Source of the DNA: Clostridiales bacterium
Lineage (GTDB): Bacteria; Bacillota; Clostridia; Oscillospirales; Oscillospiraceae
Length of the DNA: 55,369 nt
NCBI GenBank assembly: GCA_018374635.1
Contig: JAHAEW010000011.1
Location: forward strand, 1 to 55,369
Direction: 5' to 3'
The notes beneath the pieces were generated by a model. It was given only the letters and a program-made list of their open reading frames with translations. It was not told where the DNA came from and made no database searches. Positions 44,660-53,680 of the stretch are shown piece by piece. How positions within the stretch are numbered: position 1 is the first letter of the stretch; each line of letters opens with the position of its first letter. Both the position numbers and the translations under genes were made by a program.

Positions 44660-45013
44660 ATGCAGTTTTCCACCAGTTCACCCATCTATCTTCAGGTCAT
44701 GGACTGCATCAAACGGGAGATCATATCCGGCCGCCGCTGCCCGGGGGAGCGGGTGGAAAGCGTGCGTGCCCTGGCGGCCTTCTATGGCATCAATCTGAAT
44801 ACCATGCAGCGGGCCTGCTCGGAGCTGGAGCGTGAGGGGGTACTCGTGACCCGGCGGGGCGTGGGGTCCTTTGTCACGGAGGATCAGGAGCTGATCCATC
44901 GCCTGCGGGAGCATATGGCCCACGAACTGGTGGAGCACTTTCGCCGTGAGATGGCCGCACTGGGCTTTACGGAGGAGGAGATGACCATGCGTTTGCGAGG
45001 AGGGAAGCCATGA
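44660..45013 (+). CDS. GntR family (YtrA-type) regulator
   Basis: The 117-aa protein has a GntR winged-helix domain: PIYLQVMDCIKREIISGRRC, ESVRALAAFYGINLNTMQRA, and ELEREGVLVTRRGVGSFV for the wing. The short C-terminal helix without a ligand-binding domain is typical of the YtrA subfamily, which usually controls the ABC genes beside it. The ATG follows GCGGAGGTGAGAGAC. Its end overlaps the ATPase gene by four bases. Confidence 0.9.
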   Translation: MQFSTSSPIYLQVMDCIKREIISGRRCPGERVESVRALAAFYGINLNTMQRACSELEREGVLVTRRGVGSFVTEDQELIHRLREHMAHELVEHFRREMAALGFTEEEMTMRLRGGKP

Positions 45014-45717
45014 ATGTTCTGGAAGTAAAGGGACTCCATAAGCGCTTTGGGGACCGCCAGGTTTTGAGCGGCTGTTCCCTGAAGGTGGGAGAGGGGCGCA
45101 TCATAGGTCTGCTGGGGCCCAGCGGGGCGGGGAAGAGTACCCTGCTGCGCTGCATCGCGGGCCTGCTCCGGCCCGAGTGGGGGACCATCCGCCTGCGGGG
45201 GGAGGAGATCCGCCCCAAGGACCGGCCCCGCATCGCCTATCTGGCGGACCACACCATACTCCCCGGGGGACTCTACGTGCGGGACGCCTGCGCCTATTAT
45301 CTGGATCTCTTTCCCACTATTGACCGGGAGCGGGTGTGGCGTGAGGTGGAGCGCCACCACATCCCGTGGGAGCGGCGGGTCCGGGACCTCTCCCGGGGAG
45401 AGGCGGAACAGCTGGAGCTGATCCTCCTGCTCCGGCGGGAGGCCGAGCTGTATCTGCTGGATGAGCCGCTGGGCGGTGTGGACCCGGTGACCCGGCGGGA
45501 GATCCTGCGGGAGCTGATGGACTCCATGGACGGCACGCGGAGCATCCTGCTCTCCACCCATCTGGTCCACGATATGGAGCCGGTGCTGGACGAGGCGGTC
45601 TTCCTCCGGCACGGGGCGGTGGCCCTCCACGCCTCTGCGGAGGAGATCCGGGCCGTCCACGGCTGCTCTGTGGAGGAGCACTACCTCCATGTGTTTGGAG
45701 AGGAGGGGGCGGTATGA
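45010..45717 (+). CDS. ABC transporter ATP-binding protein
   Basis: The 235-aa ATPase has GPSGAGKSTLLRCIAG (Walker A), the signature VRDLSRGEAEQLELIL (SRGEA instead of the common SGGQ) and YLLDEPLGGVDPV (Walker B). It is coupled by ATGA overlaps to the regulator before and the membrane gene after. It probably drives an exporter of the bacitracin/peptide or Ytr type; the substrate is not known. Confidence 0.9.
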   Translation: MNVLEVKGLHKRFGDRQVLSGCSLKVGEGRIIGLLGPSGAGKSTLLRCIAGLLRPEWGTIRLRGEEIRPKDRPRIAYLADHTILPGGLYVRDACAYYLDLFPTIDRERVWREVERHHIPWERRVRDLSRGEAEQLELILLLRREAELYLLDEPLGGVDPVTRREILRELMDSMDGTRSILLSTHLVHDMEPVLDEAVFLRHGAVALHASAEEIRAVHGCSVEEHYLHVFGEEGAV

Positions 45718-46412
45718 GGGGACTGCTGCGGATCTTCCGCTGGGAGTGGCATGGGAAATGGGGCGGCCAGGATTTTTTTATCAGTGTGATCGTGGTTCTG
45801 CTACTGGCCGGCATCAACGGGAGCGTGGCCAAGAGCGGAGAGTGGCGGTACAGCTTTCTCCTGCCCTTCCTGGGTCTGATCTGGGCCTTCTGGTCGGGGT
45901 ATGTGTGGCTGCGCCGGGAGGAGCCGCTGGAGCGTCTGGCGGGCATCCCGCCCTGGCAGGCCGTGGGCGGCCGGCGCTTGTGCTGGGCGGCGCTCTTCAG
46001 CGCGCTGGAGCTGGTGCGGCAGGGGTCCCTCTATCTGGGCCTCCCGTCCGCCGCCGACCTTCCGGGGAACTGGCGCGAGCTGGGGCTTATCGGCCGGGAG
46101 AGCGCCGTGGGAACCCTCCTGGGGCTGTGGGCCGGCGCAAGTGTGGTGGTGCTGGGCACGGCGCTGAGCGAGATCTATCTGGCGGCGCTGCTGTACTGCC
46201 GGATCCCCTGGAAGGGAAGAGAGGCGGCAAGTTACCGTCTGTCGGTGCAGTATGGGATCTGCTGGGCTTTCTTAGTACCCGGCGTGTATTGGATGCCGCT
46301 GTGGAAGCTTGGGGGCTGGGTGTTGAACGGGGTTTATCTGGCAGTGCTGGTGGTACTCTTTCCTCTGTGCTGCTGGCTCCTGGCCAGAAAACTCGAGTCG
46401 GAGACCCGGTAG
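45714..46412 (+). CDS. ABC-2-like membrane subunit, unknown substrate
   Basis: The 232-aa protein starts MRGLLRIFRWEWHGKWGGQD and has about six membrane helices, matching the size and layout of ABC-2 permeases encoded after YtrA-type regulators. Sequence motifs are weak, so this rests on topology and on the four-base overlap with the ATPase gene. Confidence 0.7.
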   Translation: MRGLLRIFRWEWHGKWGGQDFFISVIVVLLLAGINGSVAKSGEWRYSFLLPFLGLIWAFWSGYVWLRREEPLERLAGIPPWQAVGGRRLCWAALFSALELVRQGSLYLGLPSAADLPGNWRELGLIGRESAVGTLLGLWAGASVVVLGTALSEIYLAALLYCRIPWKGREAASYRLSVQYGICWAFLVPGVYWMPLWKLGGWVLNGVYLAVLVVLFPLCCWLLARKLESETR

Positions 46413-46443
46413 AGGAAGCTCACACTCCGGTCTTTTGGAACCG

Positions 46444-46484
46444 CAAACCGGCGGGCCGATGCTTCGGTCCGCCGGTTTTCCATG
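46444..46484. terminator. Terminator after the GntR-ABC operon
   Basis: AAACCGGCGG and CCGCCGGTTT pair around a 14-base loop region and are followed by T-rich sequence. It also serves the convergent DUF378 gene. Confidence 0.7.
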
Positions 46485-46496
46485 GGATACGGGAGA

Positions 46497-46709
46497 TCAG
46501 GTGTGCTGGCCGGCGGTGGTGGTGTCCCGGAACAGGAGGGAGATGCACCACAGGGAGGCAAGCCCCACCAGGGCAAAGATGATCCGGCTGAAGGTGGCGC
46601 CCTGGCCGCCGAAGAGGAAACCGACCAGGTCGAACCCAAAAATGCCGATGCTGCCCCAGTTGATGCCGCCGATGATGGCCAGCGTCAGGGCAAGTTTGTC
46701 AATGAACAT
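46497..46709 (-). CDS. DUF378 family small membrane protein
   Basis: The protein of about 70 aa has two membrane helices and the family motif ALTLAIIGGINWGSIGIFGF, followed by DLVG. Function is unknown. GAGGAGG precedes either an in-frame TTG (46715, five bases) or ATG (46709, eleven bases); I give the ATG. Confidence 0.85.
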   Translation of the reverse strand: MFIDKLALTLAIIGGINWGSIGIFGFDLVGFLFGGQGATFSRIIFALVGLASLWCISLLFRDTTTAGQHT

Positions 46710-46799
46710 AGTCAAAAAGACCTCCTCAAACTTCGGATTCCAGGATTAGCTTGACCGTTCCGCCGCTGATTATGCAAAAAATTTGAATTTGAGGGGGAA

Positions 46800-47747
46800 C
46801 TATCCGTTGGATGGAGGCGGGAGATGGGTCTCCAGCCAGGCGAGCACGTCGGCGTAGACCTCCTCCCGGTTGCGCTCGTTGAGCATTTCGTGCCGCCCCT
46901 CCGGGTAGAGCTTCAGGGTGAGGTCCCGGACGCCCGCGTCCCGGAAGAGCCCGGCCACCTTGCGCACGCCCGCGCCGCTGCCACCCACAGGGTCCCGGTC
47001 CCCGGAGAAGAGGAACACGGGGGCGTCCGGGTCCATGCGCCGCAGGTTGGCGGGGCTGCCGATGAACTGAAGGCCCCCCATCATGTCCCGGAACATCCCC
47101 ACGGTGGGGACAAACCGGCACAGGGGATCGGCGTTGTAGGCGTCCACCACGGTCTCGTCCCGGCTGATCCAGTCGTTGGAGGTGCGGTTGGGCCGGAACT
47201 GGCGGTTATAGGCCCCCAGGGAGAGGGAGGTCACCAGCTTGCTGCGGGTGTTGCTCCCCCGCACTGTGCAGAGCAGGGAGGAGAGCGCCTTGCCGAAGGC
47301 CACCAGGGGGGCGCTCTCCTGGCCGGTTCCTGAGAGGATGCAGCCGTCCACCATCCCCGGCCAGCGGATGAGGAAGGTCCGCGCCACAAAGGAGCCCATG
47401 GAGTGCCCCAGCAGGAACCAGGGCAGGCCGGGGAAGCGCTCCCCCTCCCGCTCCCGCAGGGCGCGGACATCCCGGGCCAGATAATCCCAGCCGTTCCGCT
47501 CGCCCAGGAAGCCGTATTCTCCGGGACCGGCCGCGGTCCGGCCGTGGCCCAGGTGGTCGTGTCCGCACACGGCGAAGCCATGTCCGGTCAGAAAGCGGGC
47601 AAAATGGTCATAGCGGCCCATGTGCTCCGAGATCCCGTGGACCAGCTGCACCACGGCCCGGGGCGGCGCGGAGGGGGTCCACTCAACCGCATGGACGGTG
47701 TGGAGGCCGTCGCTGGAGGGGAAGGAAAAGGATTGGAAGTTTGTCAT
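46800..47747 (-). CDS. Alpha/beta hydrolase, monoacylglycerol-lipase-like
   Basis: The 315-aa protein has the lipase_4-type layout: VQLVHGISEHMGRYDHFARF with the oxyanion HG, GHDHLGHGRTA, the nucleophile elbow LLGHSMGSFVA, the acid in FLFSGDRDPVGG and the histidine in YPEGRHEMLNE. It probably hydrolyses a monoglyceride or lysophospholipid. The frame is open far upstream, but the ATG at 47747 follows AAAGGAG and fits the family start. It has no signal peptide. Confidence 0.9.
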   Translation of the reverse strand: MTNFQSFSFPSSDGLHTVHAVEWTPSAPPRAVVQLVHGISEHMGRYDHFARFLTGHGFAVCGHDHLGHGRTAAGPGEYGFLGERNGWDYLARDVRALREREGERFPGLPWFLLGHSMGSFVARTFLIRWPGMVDGCILSGTGQESAPLVAFGKALSSLLCTVRGSNTRSKLVTSLSLGAYNRQFRPNRTSNDWISRDETVVDAYNADPLCRFVPTVGMFRDMMGGLQFIGSPANLRRMDPDAPVFLFSGDRDPVGGSGAGVRKVAGLFRDAGVRDLTLKLYPEGRHEMLNERNREEVYADVLAWLETHLPPPSNG

Positions 47748-47876
47748 GGAACTGTCACTCCTTTTGTGGTAAAATGGGGAGGCGGGCATAATGCCCGCCC
47801 ATGTCTTTGAGTGAAGAACAAGTCTCCCGGCGGGCCGTCCCCCGGGCAGAGGCAACCTGGAAAGGAAGTGCGATGC

Positions 47877-49094
47877 ATGCATGTCATCGACCGTTTTTTG
47901 AAGTACGTCTCCTATGATACCCAGTCTGATGAGAACGCTTCCACCGTGCCCACCACGGAGAAGCAGAAGGTGCTGGGCAGCGCCCTGGCGGCCGAGCTGG
48001 CCCAGATGGGGCTCCAGAACGCCCACATGACCGAGCAGGGCTATGTGTACGCGTGGCTGCCCGCCACCCCCGGGTGCGAAGGGATCCCCTGCATGGGACT
48101 CATCGCCCACATGGACACCTCGCCCGACGCGCCGGGCGGCGGAGTCCAGGCCCGCGTCGTCCGCTATGAGGGCGGGGACATCGTGCTCAACCAGGAGAAG
48201 GGCGTCGTCATGCGCGCCTGCGAGTTTGAGAGCCTGGAGAAGTACGTGGGGAAGGATCTGATCGTCACCGACGGCACCACCCTGCTGGGGGCGGACGACA
48301 AGGCGGGCGTGGCCGAGATCGTCTCGGCCATGGAATACCTCACCGCCCATCCGGAGATCCCCCATGGCCGCATCGCCGTGGGCTTCACCCCCGACGAGGA
48401 GGTGGGCGCGGGCGCCGACTGCTTTGACATCGAGGGCTTCGGCGCGGCGGTGGCCTACACGGTGGACGGCGGCGAGCTGGGCGAGCTGGAGTATGAAAAT
48501 TTCAATGCCGCGGGGGCCAGGGTGGTCGTCCACGGCGTCAATATCCATCCGGGCTCTGCCAAGAACAAGATGAGGAACGCCCTGCTCATCGGACATGAGT
48601 TCGTCTCCCTCCTGCCCCCCGCCGAGACCCCCGCCCATACGGAGGGCTATGAGGGATTCTACCACCTCTCCCACATGGCGGGGGACGAGACCCGGACCGA
48701 GCTGAGCTATATCGTCCGGGACCATGACCGCGCCCGCTTTGAGGAGCGGAAGCGGACTATGGAGCGCACCGCCGCCTATCTCAACGAGAAGTACGGCGCG
48801 GGCACCGTGGAGCTGGAGCTGAAGGACCAGTATTACAACATGCGGGAGAAGATCGAGCCCCACATGTACCTCATCCTCAAGGCCCGGGCGGCCATGGAGG
48901 CCTGCGGCGTCACCCCGCTGGAGGTGCCTATCCGGGGCGGCACCGACGGGGCCCGTCTCTCCTACGAGGGCCTGCCCTGTCCCAACCTGTGCACCGGCGG
49001 CGTGAACTTCCACGGCGTCCACGAGTATATCCCCACCTTTGCGCTGGAGAAAATGGTGGAGGTGCTGGTGCGTCTGGTGACCGCGGAGGGATAA
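47877..49094 (+). CDS. pepT: Peptidase T
   Basis: This M20B aminotripeptidase removes the N-terminal residue from tripeptides. The 405-aa protein shows FLKYVSYDTQSDENASTVPT, the zinc motifs GLIAHMDTSPDAPG, TTLLGADDKAGVAEIV and TPDEEVGAGAD with the catalytic glutamate, and RGGTDGARLSYEGLPCPNLC then HGVHEYIP near the end. I chose the ATG at 47877 after AAAGGAAGTGCG. It is divergent from the alpha/beta hydrolase gene. Confidence 0.95.
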   Translation: MHVIDRFLKYVSYDTQSDENASTVPTTEKQKVLGSALAAELAQMGLQNAHMTEQGYVYAWLPATPGCEGIPCMGLIAHMDTSPDAPGGGVQARVVRYEGGDIVLNQEKGVVMRACEFESLEKYVGKDLIVTDGTTLLGADDKAGVAEIVSAMEYLTAHPEIPHGRIAVGFTPDEEVGAGADCFDIEGFGAAVAYTVDGGELGELEYENFNAAGARVVVHGVNIHPGSAKNKMRNALLIGHEFVSLLPPAETPAHTEGYEGFYHLSHMAGDETRTELSYIVRDHDRARFEERKRTMERTAAYLNEKYGAGTVELELKDQYYNMREKIEPHMYLILKARAAMEACGVTPLEVPIRGGTDGARLSYEGLPCPNLCTGGVNFHGVHEYIPTFALEKMVEVLVRLVTAEG

Positions 49095-49119
49095 GCGGAG
49101 CAATCCGAAGTGGTGAAAA

Positions 49120-49415
49120 AGGCTTCCCGCAAGGCAGATGCGGGAAGCCTCAGTCTGTCGATCGAGTGTATGTCTGCGCGCTGTGCTGCAAGCGCCTCGC
49201 AGAGTTCCGCCGTCCGCAGACGGCGGAAGAGAGTCAAATCGTGTTTTCCGGCGGCGTGTACGTCGGAAAACACTCCCCTCAGGCCGCAAGTGTGCGAGCG
49301 GCAGCGAGTGCATGCGGTGGACTGCATCCCATCGAAAAAATGCCTGCATTTTTGAGAAGCGTGTCGAAGATCTTTGACACGCTGAGGCTTCCCGCAAGGC
49401 AGATGCGGGAAGCCT
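49120..49415. repeat. Hairpin-dense intergenic element bounded by two identical 31-bp hairpins
   Basis: The hairpin AGGCTTCCCGCA-N7-TGCGGGAAGCCT occurs at 49120-49150 and again at 49385-49415. The 234 bases between hold further stems: TTCCGCCGTC/GACGGCGGAA, GTGTTTTCCG/CGGAAAACAC, GCCGC/GCGGC and GTGTC/GACAC. The last copy is followed by T5 and ends transcripts from pepT. No gene is seen inside. Confidence 0.7.
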
Positions 49416-49420
49416 TTTTG

Positions 49421-49945
49421 TTACCACAGGGCCTTCTCGAAGCAGACCTGCGTCTGGACGGCGCCGCAGGCGAACTGGAAAGAGACGCGGCCAGCCTCCT
49501 GGTAGCCCAGCTTCTCATAGAATCTCCGGGCGGGCAGGTTGCCCTCATAGGTATCCAGGCGGACGGCCTTGCAGCCCATACCGGCGGCCAGGCCCTCGGC
49601 AAAGGCCATCAGATTCCGGCCCAGGCCATGGCGGGTGATGACGGGATGGACCGCCAGAGTGTGGACCACCAACACCTCACCCCGCTTGGCGGGAACGGTC
49701 CACGCCGCATTGGCGTATTCCGCGGGCTGGACCTAGTCGAACACGGCGCAGGAGGCCACATCGCCCCCCTGAATGTCCACATAGAGGGTACCGGCCTTCC
49801 CGGCCTCCCGGGCGTCCTCCCGGAGGGGATAGACCCCACGCCGCCAGCTGGTATCGCACTGTCCGGTCTGTTCTTCCCGGCGGAAGATGGCGTCGTAGAG
49901 CTCTTCGATGCCGTCCAAATCGCTGGGGATGGCTTTACGTATCAT
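49421..49945 (-). pseudogene. GNAT acetyltransferase interrupted by an in-frame amber codon
   Basis: The gene begins MIRKAIPSDLDGIEELYDAI at an ATG (49945) after AAAGGGGTG. It reads normally to VASCAVFD, meets TAG at 49733-49735, and continues in the same frame as VQPAEYANAAWTVPAKRGEV, then the acetyl-CoA loop TRHGLGRNLM and NLPARRFYEKLGYQEAG to the stop at 49421. Without the TAG it would be a complete GNAT of about 174 residues. A CAG-to-TAG change would explain it. The stop removes the cofactor-binding half, so the product should be inactive. Confidence 0.75.
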
Positions 49946-49971
49946 AGGTGACACCCCTTTTTCTGGATGAG

Positions 49972-50021
49972 TTGCCTTTTTTCTTCCTCTCCAGTATAAT
50001 GAAAGGACGCAAAAAAGTCAA
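49972..50021. promoter_or_regulatory. Overlapping divergent promoters sharing a -10 box (topB / GNAT)
   Basis: Plus strand: TTGCCT (49972-49977), 17 bases, TATAAT (49995-50000). Minus strand: TTGACT (50021-50016), 17 bases, TATACT (49998-49993). Both -10 boxes lie in the same eight bases AGTATAAT. Confidence 0.7.
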
Positions 50022-50067
50022 ATGAGAAACCGATGACCGGGGCACAGGCCCTAAAAGGAGCGATTTC

Positions 50068-52254
50068 ATGTCCAAAACACTGGTGTTGGCGGAAAAACCC
50101 TCGGTGGGCCGGGAACTGGCCCGGGTGCTGGGCTGTACGAAGAGCGGCGAGGGCTGTCTGGAGGGTGCGGAGTACATCGTCACCTGGGCCCTGGGCCATC
50201 TGGTGGAGCTCTCCGCCCCGGAGGAGTACGACAAGGCGTGGCAGAAGTGGGACCTCCTCACTCTGCCCATGCTGCCCGAACCGATGAAGACGGCGGTCAT
50301 CCCCCAGAGCGCCCGGCAGTTCCGGGCGGTGCGGGCCCTGCTCCACCGGGGGGATGTGAAGGAACTGGTCATCGCCACCGACGCGGGCCGGGAGGGGGAG
50401 CTGGTGGCCCGCTGGATCCTGGAGAAGGCCGGGTGGAAGGGTCCCACGAAGCGGCTGTGGATCTCCTCCCAGACCGACCGGGCCATCCGGGAGGGCTTTG
50501 CCCGCCTGAGGCCGGCCGCGGAGTATGACAATCTCTTCTACTCCGCCCGGGCCCGGAGCGAGGCCGACTGGCTGGTGGGCCTCAATGTGACCCGGGCCCT
50601 CACCTGCAAGTATAACGCCCAGCTCTCCGCCGGGCGGGTGCAGACCCCCACCCTGGCCCTCATCGTGGACCGGGAGGAGGCCATCCGCGCCTTCCGGCCC
50701 CGGGAGTTTGACACCCTCCAAATCCGGCTGGAGGGCTTCACCGCCACCTGGCGGGACGGGCAGGGACAGGCCCGTATCTTCGACCGGGAGAAAGCCCGGG
50801 CCCTGGCCGGGCGTCTGGCGGGGAAGGAGGCGGTCATCCGCTCCCTCCAGCGCAAGCGGCGGGAGGCGCCGCCTCCCGCCGCCTACGACCTCACGGAACT
50901 CCAGCGGGACGCCAACCGGAAGTACGCCTATTCGGCGAAAGAGACCCTGTCCATGATGCAGTCCCTCTATGAGAACCACAAGGTGCTCACCTATCCCCGT
51001 ACCGACTCCCGCTACATCTCCCAGGATGTGGTGCCCACGCTGCCCGAGCGCATCACCTCGGTGGCGGTGGACGAGTACCGGGACCTGGCCCTCTCCATCC
51101 GGCGGCAGCGGCCCCTCCAGACGAAATATCTGGTGAACGACGCCAAGGTCTCCGACCACCACGCCATCATTCCCACCGAGGAGCAGGTGGAGCTCTGGCG
51201 GATGTCGGGGGGCGAGCGCAACATCTACGATCTGGTGGTGCGCCGCTTTCTGGCGGTTTTGCTCCCGCCCTGTGTGTATGAGGAGGTCCGCCTCACCCTG
51301 GAGGTGGACGGCGAGACCTTTACCGCCCGGGGAAAGGTGATGGTGGAGCCGGGCTGGCGCGCCGCTTATGACCGCTCCTTCTCAGACCTGGACCAGGAGG
51401 AGGACGAGGACGAGCGGGAGCAGGCCCTTCCGGTTCTGCGGGAGGGGGAGCGCTTCCCGGTGGGCGAGGTGCGCCTGCGCCCCGGACAGACGGCGCCCCC
51501 GGCCCGGTACACCGAGGCCACCCTCCTCACCGCTATGGAGCACCCGGGAAGCCAGGTGGAGGACCGGGAGGAGAGCCGTATCCTGGAGGAGACGGGCGGT
51601 CTGGGCACCCCAGCTACCCGGGCGGACATCATCGAGAAGCTCTTCTCCTCCTTCTACGTGGAGCGGCGGGGGAAGGAGATCGTCCCCACCTCCAAGGGCG
51701 TCCAGGTGGTGAAGCTGGCTCCCGCCGACCTGCGTTCGGCGGCCCTGACGGCCCGGTGGGAGGGCCGCCTGGGGGCCATCGCCCAGGGCAAGGAGCGGGA
51801 GGCCCACTTTGTGGAGGAGATGCGGCAGTACGCCAGCCACCTGGTGAGCGAGGTCAAGGCCAGCGACGCCTCCTACACCCACGACAACCAGACCCGGACC
51901 CCCTGCCCCGACTGCGGGAAGTACCTGCTGCGGGTCAAGACCAAGCGGGGGGAGATGCTGGTGTGCCCCGACCGGGAGTGCGGCTACCGCCGGAGCGTGA
52001 AGCAGACCACCAATGCCCGCTGTCCCAACTGCCACAAGCGGATGGAGCTGCGGGGCGAGGGGGAGAAGCAGATGTTCGCCTGTGTGTGCGGCTACCGGGA
52101 AAAGCTCTCCGACTTCAAAAAGCGCCGGGAAAAGGCGGGGGGCGGTAAGCGGGATGTGCGCCGCTACCTGGAGCAGCAGGCCCGGCAGGAGGAGACGGGG
52201 AACTCCGCCCTGGCCGCCCAGCTGGCCAAGTGGATGGAACGGAATCAATCGTAA
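50068..52254 (+). CDS. topB: DNA topoisomerase III
   Basis: This type IA topoisomerase decatenates DNA and often works with RecQ, which is also encoded in this window. The 728-aa protein has the Toprim start LVLAEKPSVGRELARVLG, TDAGREGELVARWI near residue 105, SAGRVQTPTLALIVDREE, and the active-site tyrosine in LTYPRTDSRYIS near residue 310. The C-terminus has zinc ribbons (CPDCGKYLL, CPDRECGY, CPNCHKRMEL, CVCGY). The ATG follows AAAAGGAGCGATTTC. Confidence 0.96.
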   Translation: MSKTLVLAEKPSVGRELARVLGCTKSGEGCLEGAEYIVTWALGHLVELSAPEEYDKAWQKWDLLTLPMLPEPMKTAVIPQSARQFRAVRALLHRGDVKELVIATDAGREGELVARWILEKAGWKGPTKRLWISSQTDRAIREGFARLRPAAEYDNLFYSARARSEADWLVGLNVTRALTCKYNAQLSAGRVQTPTLALIVDREEAIRAFRPREFDTLQIRLEGFTATWRDGQGQARIFDREKARALAGRLAGKEAVIRSLQRKRREAPPPAAYDLTELQRDANRKYAYSAKETLSMMQSLYENHKVLTYPRTDSRYISQDVVPTLPERITSVAVDEYRDLALSIRRQRPLQTKYLVNDAKVSDHHAIIPTEEQVELWRMSGGERNIYDLVVRRFLAVLLPPCVYEEVRLTLEVDGETFTARGKVMVEPGWRAAYDRSFSDLDQEEDEDEREQALPVLREGERFPVGEVRLRPGQTAPPARYTEATLLTAMEHPGSQVEDREESRILEETGGLGTPATRADIIEKLFSSFYVERRGKEIVPTSKGVQVVKLAPADLRSAALTARWEGRLGAIAQGKEREAHFVEEMRQYASHLVSEVKASDASYTHDNQTRTPCPDCGKYLLRVKTKRGEMLVCPDRECGYRRSVKQTTNARCPNCHKRMELRGEGEKQMFACVCGYREKLSDFKKRREKAGGGKRDVRRYLEQQARQEETGNSALAAQLAKWMERNQS

Positions 52255-52289
52255 CGAGAGAAGAAGCGAAATGACAGGAGGTGTTCTGC

Positions 52290-53615
52290 GTGCAGCAACG
52301 ACTGGCACAGGAGTTTTCCTTTCCTGAGCTGCTGCGCTTTGCCTTTCCGTCCATCGTGATGATGGTCTTTGTATCCCTGTATACCATCGTGGACGGATTG
52401 TTCGTATCCAATTTCGTGGGACCGGAGGCCGTGGCCGCCCTGAACCTGGTCTACCCGGTCCAGGGCGTGGCATTGGCCATCGGCATCATGTTTGCCACCG
52501 GCGGCAGCGCGCTGGTGGCCATCCGGATGGGGCAGGGGCGCAATGAGGAGGCCCGCAGTGCCTTCACCCTGATTTTAGTGAACTCGGTCACCCTGTCACT
52601 GGCGGTGACCGTGCTGACGCTGACCAATCTGGAGTCCCTCTGCCGCTGGCTGGGCGCGGAGGGAGAGACGCTGGCTTACAGCGAGGTCTATCTGGGGACG
52701 TTGATCTGCTTTATCCCGGTGGGCGCCATCCAGCTCTTCTTTCAGAGCTTTTTTGTGACGGCGGGGCGCCCCAAGCTGGGGTTGGTCATGAACATCGGGG
52801 CGGGCGTCTTCAACATCGTGTTTGACTACCTGCTGGTGGTGCCCGGCGGGATGGGAGTGCAGGGAGCCGCCCTGGCCACCGGCGGAGGCTACTGCATCCC
52901 GGCCATCGGCGGACTCATTTTCTTCTGGCGCAACCGGAACGGCCTGTGCTTCCGGCGGCCCAAATGGGACGGCCGCCTCCTGCTCCAGACCTGCGCCAAC
53001 GGCTCCTCGGAGATGGTGACCAACCTTTCCAGCTCGGTGACCACCCTGCTGCTGAACTTCTACACCCTGCGCTTTGCCGGGACCGACGGTGTGGCGGCCA
53101 TCACGGCGGTCTTTTACTGCCAGTTCCTGATGACCTCCATGTTCATGGGCTTTTCCATGGGCGTGAGTCCGGTGATCTCCTACCACTACGGGGCGGAGAA
53201 CCGGGATTATCTGCGGCGCACGGTGCGGCGGTGCGGCAGCTTTGTGCTCCTCTCCTCGGCAGCAGTGTGGGTCATCTCCCTTCTGGGCGTCACCGGGATC
53301 GTCAGCGCCTTTTTCCGGCCGGGCACGGCGGTCTTTGCCATGGCGGTGCGGGGCTTCCGCATCTTTGTGACGGGATTTTTGGGCGCGGGGATCAATATTT
53401 TTGCCTCGGCCCTCTTCACCGCCATCGGAGACGGCAAGACCTCTGCTCTCATCTCCTTTTCCAGGACCCTCTTTTTTGAGGTGCTGGCCATCGTGGCGCT
53501 GGGATATTTTTTTCAGATGGACGGGGTGTGGATGGCCGTCCCGGCGGCGGAGTTCCTCACGGTGGGCGTGGTTGGCTTGTATACCGGAAAACTTCGGCGG
53601 GAGACGCTGCTCTGA
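52290..53615 (+). CDS. MATE family efflux transporter
   Basis: The protein of about 441 aa has twelve membrane helices with PELLRFAFPSIVMMVFVSLY and TIVDGLFVSNFVGPEAVAAL, typical of the MepA/VmrA-like MATE group, and FATGGSALVAIRMGQGRNEE. The start is GTG 52290, about six bases after AGGAGGTG; an in-frame GTG at 52281 overlaps that site. It is distinct from the MATE protein at 38.6-40.0 kb. Substrate unknown. Confidence 0.9.
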   Translation: MQQRLAQEFSFPELLRFAFPSIVMMVFVSLYTIVDGLFVSNFVGPEAVAALNLVYPVQGVALAIGIMFATGGSALVAIRMGQGRNEEARSAFTLILVNSVTLSLAVTVLTLTNLESLCRWLGAEGETLAYSEVYLGTLICFIPVGAIQLFFQSFFVTAGRPKLGLVMNIGAGVFNIVFDYLLVVPGGMGVQGAALATGGGYCIPAIGGLIFFWRNRNGLCFRRPKWDGRLLLQTCANGSSEMVTNLSSSVTTLLLNFYTLRFAGTDGVAAITAVFYCQFLMTSMFMGFSMGVSPVISYHYGAENRDYLRRTVRRCGSFVLLSSAAVWVISLLGVTGIVSAFFRPGTAVFAMAVRGFRIFVTGFLGAGINIFASALFTAIGDGKTSALISFSRTLFFEVLAIVALGYFFQMDGVWMAVPAAEFLTVGVVGLYTGKLRRETLL

Positions 53616-53630
53616 CCGGAAAATAGAGAA

Positions 53631-53677
53631 AACGGCCCCTTAGCAGAGCGGACAGCTTCGCTAAGGGGCCGTTTTGT
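53631..53677. terminator. Bidirectional terminator between the MATE gene and cdd
   Basis: AACGGCCCCTTAGC (53631-53644) and GCTAAGGGGCCGTT (53660-53673) form a perfect 14-bp stem followed by T-rich sequence. Confidence 0.85.
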
Positions 53678-53680
53678 GTC

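Noticed and set aside
46800..49427. 875-aa minus-strand frame covering the alpha/beta hydrolase and pepT
   Set aside because: Only the part from 47747 downward encodes the hydrolase; the rest is antisense to pepT.
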